From NCBI RefSeq assembly GCF_001761365.1, contig NZ_CP017477.1, forward strand, positions 1,858,501 through 1,922,500: a stretch of 64,000 bases of DNA, written 5' to 3'. Position 1 is the stretch's first letter, and the number at the start of each line of letters is the position of its first letter. Below the pieces are notes generated by a model that was not told where the DNA came from, made no database searches, and saw only the letters and a list, made by a program, of their open reading frames with translations. Made by a program: the position numbers and the translations under genes. Below are positions 1 through 8,000 of this stretch, one piece after another. Source of the stretch: Polaribacter vadi. GTDB taxonomy: Bacteria > Bacteroidota > Bacteroidia > Flavobacteriales > Flavobacteriaceae.

Positions 1-2816
1 CTTTCTTGCAATAAAATACTATTCAAAAATAACAGCTTTACAGGTGCTAACTTATTTAAAAATGAAGTATCTATCGTTTTTAAAGAACGCATATAAATGG
101 TACTTCCAGAAACTTTTACAGTAGAACGAATCCAATACATAAAAGCAATTCTAAAGTTGCTCTGTGCAATTTTATTAATGTCGCTAAAAAATTCTTCTTT
201 TAAAATTTCTTGTTGAACTTCTTCTGGAGATTTTAAAAACTTACTCGATAAATAAGCAACAGGTGGCTGTTCAAAATGCAAATTATAACCACTAATTTTA
301 TGTCTTTTTATCAACGCTTCTTTCATGGTTTCTTTATCCATTTCTAACATTTGAATGTTAAAAGCAAAAAGTTCTGAAATTTGAATGGATTTATCTAAAT
401 ATTGAAATGCATATTTTGCTGAAGTAACAATCCAAAAAACACTATTTTTTGTTGATGAAATTAAATTAGAAAGTTCATGCAACACATTAAAACCACCTAC
501 TTTTCTAAAATAAAAATATTGAATATCTTCTAAAACAATCGTTCTCTTTTTTCCAGTATTAAAATACGTAATCCACTCATCTATCGTTGCTAATTCTTTT
601 TCAAAAGAGGTGTTTAAAAATGCCATTAACTCATAAAGTTCACTAATATTTTCTTTGGTTGATAAGAAAGTTGTTTTTGATAATTTTTTATTTTTATTGA
701 TAAAATTATGAATCAAAGAGGTTTTACCTGAACCACGTTCGCCAATAATTACTGTAGCTGCATATTGGCTTTTTTGAAAAGCATTGTAGGCATTATCTAA
801 AGTATTTAAAGCATTTGTTCGTCCAATAAATAAAGCTTCATTCTGCAAGGTTTCTGATCTAAACAAACGCTGATATACATAAGGCAATTCATCTAACGCT
901 TTTTCTGCTTGCTTTAAAAATTCTGACAAATCGCTAGTTACATCTGTAGGTTCTTTGTACAAACCATTTCTTAAAAGAATACTTTTTACAGAAGCCGCTG
1001 TTCTTTTGTACTTGGTTTTACCATAAAGTATGGCAACAGGAACAAAGTTTTTAACGTTATTTATTACTTTTTCTTTGAGTAATTTACTTTTTTCTATTGA
1101 TTTTGCTTTGGCAATTGCTAACCTAATTTCAGTAATATTTTCTGTATCAGTTAACTCTAAAATACTTTTATGAAACTTAGTAATACTTGGCAATAGTAAT
1201 TCACCATTAGTTGTATTTAAATTTACCAAGGTATTTTTTAACTCTTCAATTTTTTCTTCGCTTCTTTCTAAACCTTCTAGAGCTACTTTTTTTGGTGTAT
1301 TTTCTTTGGATGTATTTTCTTGAGATTCATCATCAAAAAGTGATAAAGCAGACTCTAAATTAAACTGACTTACTTGGCTTAAGGCATTAATATCTTCAAT
1401 AAAAGTAGTTACTTTTAAGTTAAGTTCTAATTTTGCTTGCTTTATTTTTGCTGCAAGACTTGGCCAACTTTGGTAAGAAACCAATTCATAAGGAGAAATA
1501 TAATTAATGGAAGATGCTACAGTTTTGGTTGTATAATCATTATCTGAACTTATAGCTCTTTTTGTTGAAAGTGTTTCTAAAACATTCAGAATATTTTCTT
1601 CAAAATCATTAATTTGTAACGGAATTTCTTGATTGGTAATTCGTGTTGTAGTTTCTTCTATAAGTTTATTAAAATTTTTACCTAAACTCTTTAGTTCGTT
1701 TACGATTGTAGCCTTTACAGCAGTTTTTGTATCTGAATTAGCAATGGAACTTTTTACGTTTGTTAGGTAATTTTTAAGAATCGTTAATTCCTTTTCAATA
1801 AGTGCTGCACGTTTTTCAATTGATTTTTCAAGTTCATTATACTTAAACATCACATGAAAAATAATCGTAAATATTTCGATATCTAACTCCCAATCGCTCT
1901 CAAAAACGCTAAATGTATTTTGCCAAAGAAGTGCATCTTTATAACTCTTTTCTATAACATCTTTTTGATATTTTGTAATATTTTGTTCTTTAAAAAAGTT
2001 TGCAGACAATTCAATTGTGTCTGCTTTATAAAGTGCATTTGTGTAGTTTAAAACTATTACGTCAAATATTTCTTGAAACGATTTTTTATGATTTTCAATT
2101 CGTGTTTCTAAAGAAGGTAATATTGTTACTTCAGCTAAGACTTCATCAGAAAAATCTAAAACAATATTATTTTCTAAATAAAGTTCAATTTTTTCGTCGA
2201 TTTTCTTATCTACTGACCAATATGTTTTTGTAATTTCAGAAATTTCTTTGTTAATCTCATTAATAACTTCACATAAATTATTGACAAGATCGCTTTTAAA
2301 ATAATATTCAGTAGCGTTTTTAAAAGGGATCTCTTGTTGCCAAAAAACAACTTCTTTTTTTGATTTTCTAAAAACATTAGCAGTCTTTAAAGGAAGTTTA
2401 GAAATATTGAACAAAGATTTTTTGACGCCTTTCCTAAATTTAAGCATTTTTGAATCGCTTTCTAATTTAAAAAAACGCTCCTTATCTTGTGTACGCTTTA
2501 TAGTTTCATCAAGAGTTTCTAAATGTGTGTTTAACGCAGTAAAATAGGCATCAAACAACAATTCATCTTCTAAATTTAAAGACGAAAAATAACTAGAAAC
2601 CACCTTTTCTAAATCACTTTTATACTCATCTAACTTTCTAAAAACTAAATCTTTATCATCATTTTTAAAATTATTAGCTATTATTTTTTTTTGAAGTTCA
2701 TCTATCTCTAAAATTGCTTTATGATGAGCTCTAATTTTATCAAAAAAAACTGGCAACAATTTTTCATTAAATAGTGTTGCAATAATACTTTGTTCTAAAG
2801 AAATAATTTCTTTCAT
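1..2816 (-). CDS. Large AAA+ ATPase, 3' end cut by the window edge
   Basis: An uninterrupted reading frame starts at the ATG at 2814-2816 and runs off the window after about 938 codons, so the C-terminus is missing. The first ~650 residues are charged, helical and without recognisable domains. Around residue 690 begins an ORC/STAND-like P-loop module: Walker A GERGSGKTS (near 720-743), Walker B IVLEDIQ and a sensor-1-like WIVTSAK stretch, followed by a helical lid. No signal peptide or membrane segment is seen, so it is probably cytoplasmic. It is separated from the next gene by a terminator and appears monocistronic. I do not recognise the family. The architecture (long N-terminal region plus a nucleotide-switch ATPase) would fit a regulatory or defence ATPase, but nothing in the neighbourhood supports a specific role. 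Confidence 0.8.
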   Translation of the reverse strand, partial: MKEIISLEQSIIATLFNEKLLPVFFDKIRAHHKAILEIDELQKKIIANNFKNDDKDLVFRKLDEYKSDLEKVVSSYFSSLNLEDELLFDAYFTALNTHLETLDETIKRTQDKERFFKLESDSKMLKFRKGVKKSLFNISKLPLKTANVFRKSKKEVVFWQQEIPFKNATEYYFKSDLVNNLCEVINEINKEISEITKTYWSVDKKIDEKIELYLENNIVLDFSDEVLAEVTILPSLETRIENHKKSFQEIFDVIVLNYTNALYKADTIELSANFFKEQNITKYQKDVIEKSYKDALLWQNTFSVFESDWELDIEIFTIIFHVMFKYNELEKSIEKRAALIEKELTILKNYLTNVKSSIANSDTKTAVKATIVNELKSLGKNFNKLIEETTTRITNQEIPLQINDFEENILNVLETLSTKRAISSDNDYTTKTVASSINYISPYELVSYQSWPSLAAKIKQAKLELNLKVTTFIEDINALSQVSQFNLESALSLFDDESQENTSKENTPKKVALEGLERSEEKIEELKNTLVNLNTTNGELLLPSITKFHKSILELTDTENITEIRLAIAKAKSIEKSKLLKEKVINNVKNFVPVAILYGKTKYKRTAASVKSILLRNGLYKEPTDVTSDLSEFLKQAEKALDELPYVYQRLFRSETLQNEALFIGRTNALNTLDNAYNAFQKSQYAATVIIGERGSGKTSLIHNFINKNKKLSKTTFLSTKENISELYELMAFLNTSFEKELATIDEWITYFNTGKKRTIVLEDIQYFYFRKVGGFNVLHELSNLISSTKNSVFWIVTSAKYAFQYLDKSIQISELFAFNIQMLEMDKETMKEALIKRHKISGYNLHFEQPPVAYLSSKFLKSPEEVQQEILKEEFFSDINKIAQSNFRIAFMYWIRSTVKVSGSTIYMRSLKTIDTSFLNKLAPVKLLFLNSILLQE

Positions 2817-2940
2817 AAATTATTTTAAAATATAAAGATATTTAATATAAGCCTTTATTTAAGTGCAAATTACAAAAGAATTTCGATAATTTTAAGAATA
2901 TTATTTTGAGATCATTTGATCAAAATTTTTAAGCATAAAA

Positions 2941-2968
2941 AAAAGTGCAGTTTAAAAACTGCACTTTT
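2941..2968 (-). terminator. Rho-independent terminator of the PfpI-family gene
   Basis: Perfect 13-bp inverted repeat (AAAAGTGCAGTTT, two-base loop). On the minus strand it is followed by a run of eight T. It lies 20 bases after the stop of the gene at 2989-3549 and separates that gene from the AAA+ gene. Confidence 0.85.
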
Positions 2969-2988
2969 AATATTTTTAAAATTGACAA

Positions 2989-3549
2989 TTACGCCTCTTG
3001 CTCTTCATGTTTACCTTCATAAACTTCCTCAACTAATTTAGCATTAAATGCTGGTAAATCGTCTGGATTTCTACTGGTTACCAATCCAGAATCTACTACT
3101 ACTTCTTCATCTGTCCAGTTTGCACCAGCGTTAATCATATCTGTTTTAATAGATTTATATGAGGTAATATTTCTTCCCTCTAAAACACCTGCTTCTGCTA
3201 ATAACCAAGGTGCATGACAAATTGCTGCTACAGGTTTGTGATTTTCAAAAAACGATTTCACGAAATTTACTGCCTCTTTATTTGTTCTTAATGTATCTGG
3301 ATTTATAACTCCACCAGGCAACATTAATGCATTGTAATCTGCTTGTGAAACTTCATCTAAAGTTTTATCTACTTTATAAGCTTTTCCCCAATTTCCATCT
3401 GTCCAAGATTTAATTTCTCCAGATTCTAAAGATACTATATGTACATTTGCTCCTGCTTTTTCTAAAGCCTTTTTTGGTTCTCTTAATTCACTTTCTTCAA
3501 AACCATTTGTTGCTAAAATTGCAACATTCTTTCTATCTAAATTTTCCAT
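2989..3549 (-). CDS. DJ-1/PfpI family type 1 glutamine amidotransferase-like stress protein
   Basis: A 186-residue single-domain protein of the PfpI/YhbO/general stress protein 18 group. The nucleophile elbow AICHAP gives Cys111-His112, and the acidic partner is in GFEESE (Glu18/19). The PGG turn near 78-80 and the TSRNPDDLPAF C-terminal strand are typical. Characterised relatives act as protein or nucleotide deglycases, chaperones or proteases; which activity applies here cannot be told from sequence. The protein is cytoplasmic with no signal peptide. It has its own promoter candidate (TAATTTTG at 3599-3606) and its own terminator, so it is a monocistronic stress gene. Length is normal for the family. 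Confidence 0.9.
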   Translation of the reverse strand: MENLDRKNVAILATNGFEESELREPKKALEKAGANVHIVSLESGEIKSWTDGNWGKAYKVDKTLDEVSQADYNALMLPGGVINPDTLRTNKEAVNFVKSFFENHKPVAAICHAPWLLAEAGVLEGRNITSYKSIKTDMINAGANWTDEEVVVDSGLVTSRNPDDLPAFNAKLVEEVYEGKHEEQEA

Positions 3550-3598
3550 TTCTATGTTTTTAAGATTAAATTGAAATTAGCACTTTACTAACTCATTT

Positions 3599-3606
3599 CA
3601 AAATTA
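3599..3606 (-). promoter_or_regulatory. Candidate TAnnTTTG promoter element for the PfpI gene
   Basis: The minus strand reads TAATTTTG, an exact match to the Bacteroidota -7 box TAnnTTTG, about 50 bases upstream of the ATG at 3549. A TTG lies 17 bases further upstream, slightly closer than the usual 19-21. Confidence 0.45.
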
Positions 3607-3675
3607 CAAACAAAATGAAAACACAATTTGCTCAAAACATTTTGAGTTTAACACAAACACTATTTTAAGAAAATT

Positions 3676-4914
3676 TTATCTTTTTAGCATCCAAGAAGCA
3701 GGATCTAATTTTTTAGTATTTTTTAAAAGCACGAAAACCAAGGTAGTTTTACCATTTATTTTATCCGTAAAAATCTTCCCTAAACTTTGTCCTATTTCTA
3801 CTTTATCGCCTTTTTTAACGAAAGAATTTTCAAGGTGATTGTAAGAACTTATATAATTTCCATGACGAATAAGTATATTTTTTGTTCCATCAGAACCCAC
3901 TAAAACATTTAAAACTTCGCCACTAAAAATAGCTTCTGCATTGCTTCCTTTACTAGTTACAATATGCAAACCAGTTCCATTAATAATGATTCCAGGAAAT
4001 GTTGGGTGAGGTTGATTACCAAACTTTCTAACAACCAATCCTTCTTTAACAGGCCAAGGTAATTTTCCTTTATTGAGCTCGAATTTTGTTGCTAAAGCTT
4101 TTGCTTCTGGCGTTAAAATAAACTCATTTTTCTTAGTGGCGGTTTTTGGTTTATCTTTTAATTTTGACAAAGCCAATCTATTTGCTTTTTCAATTTCATC
4201 TCTAATAAGTTTATCTATTTGAGCAGCAATTCTTTTATCTTCTTTAACATTTTTTTCAATTTCACGCCTGTATTTACCTTCTTTCTTTTTAATGGTAGAA
4301 AGTAAATCTTCTTGTTTCTTTTTATCAGCTTCAATTTCTCTTTTCTGATTTTTCTCTGCTAAAATTAAGGCTTCTTTATTCTTCTTTTGAATTACTAAAG
4401 AGTCGTTCTTTTTTTCGATAAAACTTGTTTGTACTAAAATTTCTTCGCCTTGTTTTTTTCTGAATTGCGTATACTGTTTCATATACTCCAAACGTTTGTA
4501 AGCTTGATAAAAGTTTTGCGAAGACAACAAAAACATCGTTCTACTTTGTTGAGATTTACTTTTGTAAGATTTGTAAATCATCTCACCATAATCAGCTTTT
4601 AACTCCTTTAAACTTTTGTTTAATTTTGCAATTTCACGTTCGTTTGTTCTTATTTCTGTTGATAAAAGTTTCGCTTCTAAATTAATGGTGTTTATTAATT
4701 TGTTTCTAACCGCTATTTTTTGGTTAATGTCTTTTAAATCTTCTAAAGCGTTTTTTTCCTTTTTAGTTTCGTTAAAAAGCAACTTGTTTAATTTTACAAT
4801 TTCTGCTTTATATTTTTCTCGTTGATTTTCCAACTCTCTTTTAGTCTGACTAAAAACAGTCAAACTCATCAATAAAATCAAAGAAAAGACACTATGAAAC
4901 TTTAAATTTTTCAT
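3676..4914 (-). CDS. EnvC-like murein hydrolase activator with degenerate LytM/M23 domain
   Basis: A 412-residue exported protein. A signal peptide (LILLMSLTVFSQ) is followed by two long coiled-coil stretches (~25-130 and ~150-250), then a LytM/M23 domain (~285-410). The M23 zinc site is not intact. The HxxxD motif is replaced in the GIIINGTGLHIV region, and the usual HLHFE motif reads TTLVFVL. Only the YNHL histidine remains. By analogy with EnvC/NlpD this suggests a non-catalytic activator of cell-wall amidases in the periplasm. Its start overlaps the DUF4292 stop by one base (TAATG), so the two are translationally coupled. The operon with a TPR protein, a lipoprotein and a nucleotidyltransferase fits envelope assembly. 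Confidence 0.85.
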   Translation of the reverse strand: MKNLKFHSVFSLILLMSLTVFSQTKRELENQREKYKAEIVKLNKLLFNETKKEKNALEDLKDINQKIAVRNKLINTINLEAKLLSTEIRTNEREIAKLNKSLKELKADYGEMIYKSYKSKSQQSRTMFLLSSQNFYQAYKRLEYMKQYTQFRKKQGEEILVQTSFIEKKNDSLVIQKKNKEALILAEKNQKREIEADKKKQEDLLSTIKKKEGKYRREIEKNVKEDKRIAAQIDKLIRDEIEKANRLALSKLKDKPKTATKKNEFILTPEAKALATKFELNKGKLPWPVKEGLVVRKFGNQPHPTFPGIIINGTGLHIVTSKGSNAEAIFSGEVLNVLVGSDGTKNILIRHGNYISSYNHLENSFVKKGDKVEIGQSLGKIFTDKINGKTTLVFVLLKNTKKLDPASWMLKR

Positions 4915-5684
4915 TAAAATGTAAGCTGTTTATAACCACTAGGAATACTAAAAGACATCTCTACATCTGTATCAAATTCTACAGATTTATACTCTAAATC
5001 AATTGCTGTAACTTTTTTAGCGTTTTTTGCTTTGATGTTAATTCCCGAAGGAAAAACAACATTATCTATTAAATTATAAGATGGATATTTTACATCTAAT
5101 CGTAACTCTTTTTCTGCATTTACGATCGATTGTTCATCTAATTTAAAATGTGCAGGATTTATGGTAAAGAAAATATCGAATAATGCTGCCTGTTTTTCTG
5201 GTGATAAAATATATCGATTATCTACAATTGTAACATTTTGATCTTCCTCTTTTAAATTTAATAAAGATTGCCCTAAAAATAAATTTTGTAATTGTTCAAA
5301 ATTAATTTCTACTCCTAACAATTCTTTCATCATCGAAAAATCGCCTTCAAAATAATGTTTAAAAACAGAGGAATAATATTTGACAGAAGTTGGTGTAATT
5401 TCTGCTTTAAAAACGGTAATAAACTTGGTTCCTTTTAACCAAATAACCTCATCTTTTTTCATTTTCATTTGTACAGATAAACCTTGGTTGGTTTTTCCGT
5501 TATCAAAATTCACTTTTAATTTTGCTTCCAAAGTTTTCTTATCAAAACTAGCAGCCATGTGTTTTTTTGCTACTTTTTTGGCAGAAATATCTTTGGCTGT
5601 TGCATTCGCATCAATCATATTTTTTGTTGTTTTACAAGAAGTAAAAATTATTGTAAAAAGGAGTATGTATTTAAAGTACTTCAT
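4914..5684 (-). CDS. DUF4292 family outer-membrane/periplasmic lipoprotein
   Basis: 256 residues with a clear lipoprotein signal (LLFTIIFTSC, lipidated Cys at 17). The body matches the Bacteroidota DUF4292 family: beta-rich, with the VIWLKGTKF and VKYYS segments. It is thought to adopt a LolA/LolB/RseB-like half-barrel. The function is not established; a lipid- or lipoprotein-binding role is the natural inference from the fold. It sits three bases after the TPR gene and overlaps the EnvC-like gene by one base. This TPR-DUF4292-M23 order recurs in flavobacteria (recollection). Confidence 0.8.
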   Translation of the reverse strand: MKYFKYILLFTIIFTSCKTTKNMIDANATAKDISAKKVAKKHMAASFDKKTLEAKLKVNFDNGKTNQGLSVQMKMKKDEVIWLKGTKFITVFKAEITPTSVKYYSSVFKHYFEGDFSMMKELLGVEINFEQLQNLFLGQSLLNLKEEDQNVTIVDNRYILSPEKQAALFDIFFTINPAHFKLDEQSIVNAEKELRLDVKYPSYNLIDNVVFPSGINIKAKNAKKVTAIDLEYKSVEFDTDVEMSFSIPSGYKQLTF

Positions 5685-5687
5685 TTT

Positions 5688-6668
5688 TTAACTTTTCAAT
5701 TTATCAGCTTTCTGTTGATATTTATTTTCTTCAATTAAATTGCCTAGACCTTTGTAAGCTTTTGCCATTTCTATATAAAAGTTGGCTTCCATTTTATCTT
5801 CTATCACAAAATCGAACCCATTCTCTAAAACAGATAACGCTTCTTTATGACTTTTCTGATAATTTAATGCTTTTCCTTTCATTAAATATACATAAGGTTG
5901 TGCTGGGAATAACAAAATACCTTCTTCACTAAATTTTAACAATTCAGTTGAATTTTCTTCAGAAATCTTTAAAATTTGCTCTAAAATTTTGTATGATTTT
6001 TCTGTTTCAAACTGACTAATTAAAGAAGTAATGTCTGATAATTTCTTTTCCTCAGCCTTTGGTGCTTTTCTCTTTTCTAAACTCGCTTTCAAACTCTTTA
6101 AATTCGCTGAAAGCAAATTTTCATCCTCCAAAACATTCATTAAAGAAATTGCTTCTTTATACTGCCTATTATACAAATAAAGACGCACTAAAAAAGATCT
6201 TTCTTTAGGTTTTAAAGTAACTATTTTTTGTTGTGTTTTAATAGCCGCTTCAAGATTATTTTCTTGTTGATAAATTTTAACCAAATGCTTTAACATCCAA
6301 ACATTATCAACATCTTCTTGCAACGCTCTTTCTATGTATTCTTTGGCTAGTAAAGTATTCTTTAATAATAAATGATTTTTAGAAAATTCAAAGAATACAG
6401 CAATATCATTCTCTAATAATTGGTTACAGTTTTCTAAATTTTCTAACGCTTTTTGATAGTTTCCAATCGCTTTTTCTGAAAGTGCTTTAAAAAAGAATTG
6501 TTGAAATTTTAATTCGGCTTCTTCAGATAAATCTTCATTTGCAGGAATGCTATCTTGCGCATTTATAAAAATAGAAAAAAAAGTAAAGAAAAAAGAGAAA
6601 AGAGCCAATCTTATTGTATAAAATTGCCTCTCTTTTCTATTTCCTTTATTCTTTAATCTTAAGTTCAT
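5688..6668 (-). CDS. Tetratricopeptide repeat protein, exported
   Basis: 326 residues. A positively charged N-terminus plus hydrophobic segment (ALFSFFFTFFSIFINAQ, ~27-42) acts as signal peptide or anchor. The rest is helical TPR-type repeats, clearest around residues 60-150 (AIGNYQKALENLENC and following units) and 255-320 (HKEALSVLENGF). TPR proteins are scaffolds, and this one is probably periplasmic. Its ATG overlaps the stop of the upstream nucleotidyltransferase by one base (TAATG), so it is co-translated with it. No enzymatic motif is present. Confidence 0.8.
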   Translation of the reverse strand: MNLRLKNKGNRKERQFYTIRLALFSFFFTFFSIFINAQDSIPANEDLSEEAELKFQQFFFKALSEKAIGNYQKALENLENCNQLLENDIAVFFEFSKNHLLLKNTLLAKEYIERALQEDVDNVWMLKHLVKIYQQENNLEAAIKTQQKIVTLKPKERSFLVRLYLYNRQYKEAISLMNVLEDENLLSANLKSLKASLEKRKAPKAEEKKLSDITSLISQFETEKSYKILEQILKISEENSTELLKFSEEGILLFPAQPYVYLMKGKALNYQKSHKEALSVLENGFDFVIEDKMEANFYIEMAKAYKGLGNLIEENKYQQKADKLKS

Positions 6669-7684
6669 TAAGTTAATTCTGTATAATCGCCAATACTTAC
6701 AGAGCTATAGGCTGCATTATATTTTGCATGATTACCAATCATTGCATTAGTTAAATTAGCATTCGAAATCTCTACATTTTTTTGTATCAACGAATTTGTT
6801 ATGGTAGAATTTGCAACCACACTATTTTCTCCTATAGAAACATAAGGACCAATTTTTGAATCTTTTAAAACTACATTTTTACCAATGTAACAAGGTTGTA
6901 TAATTTCTGAGTTTTCTAAAATCACATCATCAGAAACTAAATTATTACCAGCTTCATATTCAAAACCAAGTGTTTGTGTGTTGGTATCTACAGTTGGGTC
7001 TTTTTTACCACAATCCATCCAAGCACTTACTTTTCCTGGCAAAAATTTGGCTCCTTGTTGTTTTAAAGATTCTAAAACATTTGTTAATTGATATTCGTTG
7101 TTTTCTTTTAAATCGTTATCAATTAAATATTGAATTTCCTCTAAAAGTTTTTCACCACTTTTAAAATAATAAATTCCAATAATTGCTAAATCAGATACAA
7201 ATTCTTTTGGTTTTTCAATAAAATCTGTAATAACACCATCTTCTAATTTTACCACTCCAAAAGCACTTGGGTTTGCTACTTGACTTACCCAAATTGCACC
7301 ATCAGCATTTACATCTAACTTAAAATCTGCCTTAAATAATGTGTCTGCATATGCAACAACACAAGGACCATTTAAAGATTCTTTTGCACAATAAATTGCA
7401 TGTGCAGTTCCTAAAGCTTGTTCTTGCACATATACAGATCCTTTTGCACCTAATTCTTCTGCTATTTTTAATAATTTTTCTTCAGTATCTGTAGGAAAAC
7501 CTTTTGCAGTTGTACCAATTACAAAAGCTATTTCATCTATTTTTTCATCAATTACAGAAGCAATATCTTCTACCAAACGTTGTACAATTGGTTTACCTGC
7601 AATTACTGTTAAAGGTTTTGGAACGGTTAAAGTATGTGGTCTTAAACGAGAACCAATACCAGCCATAGGCACTATAATTTTCAT
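6668..7684 (-). CDS. Sugar-1-phosphate nucleotidyltransferase with left-handed beta-helix tail
   Basis: 338 residues. The N-terminal Rossmann-like domain starts with the activator motif GIGSRLRPHT and PKPL (residues ~9-26). It continues with the VVAYADTLF metal/nucleotide loop and FIEKPKE. The C-terminal part (~250-338) has hexapeptide repeats with the alternating hydrophobic pattern of left-handed beta-helices (VVLKDSKIGPYVSIGENSVV). The family makes NDP-sugars (dTDP-Glc, GDP-Man, UDP-GlcNAc); the exact substrate cannot be decided. As first gene of the envelope operon it probably supplies a sugar nucleotide for surface glycans or lipids. The upstream region to 7787 has no exact TAnnTTTG box. 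Confidence 0.85.
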   Translation of the reverse strand: MKIIVPMAGIGSRLRPHTLTVPKPLTVIAGKPIVQRLVEDIASVIDEKIDEIAFVIGTTAKGFPTDTEEKLLKIAEELGAKGSVYVQEQALGTAHAIYCAKESLNGPCVVAYADTLFKADFKLDVNADGAIWVSQVANPSAFGVVKLEDGVITDFIEKPKEFVSDLAIIGIYYFKSGEKLLEEIQYLIDNDLKENNEYQLTNVLESLKQQGAKFLPGKVSAWMDCGKKDPTVDTNTQTLGFEYEAGNNLVSDDVILENSEIIQPCYIGKNVVLKDSKIGPYVSIGENSVVANSTITNSLIQKNVEISNANLTNAMIGNHAKYNAAYSSVSIGDYTELT

Positions 7685-7786
7685 ATATGATTTTTTTAAA
7701 AATATGACTGCAAGATAGTATTTATTGAGAGACTTAAAAAATTGTTTTTCAGTTTAAACTTTGATAAATGAATTTGTATTTTATTA

Positions 7787-7858
7787 TTCATCTCCCCCTT
7801 TAGGGGGATGAAACTCCTCCTAAAGGGGGAGATGAAATTTACCCCTTTAGGGGGATTG
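7787..7858. repeat. CCCCTTTAGGGG-type palindromic intergenic repeat, three arms
   Basis: TTCATCTCCCCCTTTA at 7787-7802 is followed by its perfect reverse complement at 7821-7836. A further cccctttaggggg palindrome lies at 7842-7854. It is the most GC-rich stretch in the gene-free interval 7685-8000. Dispersed copies of such palindromes are common in flavobacterial intergenic DNA (recollection). It could form a nested cruciform or RNA hairpin. No ORF is present. Confidence 0.75.
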
Positions 7859-7948
7859 ACTGGCTTTCGAATTAGTATTAATTTTACATCGTAGAAATGT
7901 AATAAAATAATAGTCCCCCAATAAATTGTTTTTTCATAAATGATTACG

Positions 7949-7976
7949 AAAACCCAAGTTAACGCTTGGGTTTTTT
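7949..7976 (+). terminator. Rho-independent terminator without an obvious upstream gene
   Basis: AAAACCCAAG (7949-7958), loop TTAACG, then CTTGGGTTTT (7965-7974), inside a T run at 7971-7976. It ends only 24 bases before the GTG of the ABC-F gene. There is no plus-strand gene upstream, so it must either end an unrecognised short RNA, block antisense readthrough, or act as an attenuator in the ABC-F leader. Confidence 0.75.
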
Positions 7977-8000
7977 GTTTCTTTGCAAAAAATATAACTT

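Noticed and set aside
2000..2233. 77-codon open frame on the plus strand
   Set aside because: It is antisense to the AAA+ gene, whose frame is intact across it.
7787..7858. CRISPR or tandem array
   Set aside because: The units are palindromic and adjacent, with no regular spacers; no cas genes are in the window.
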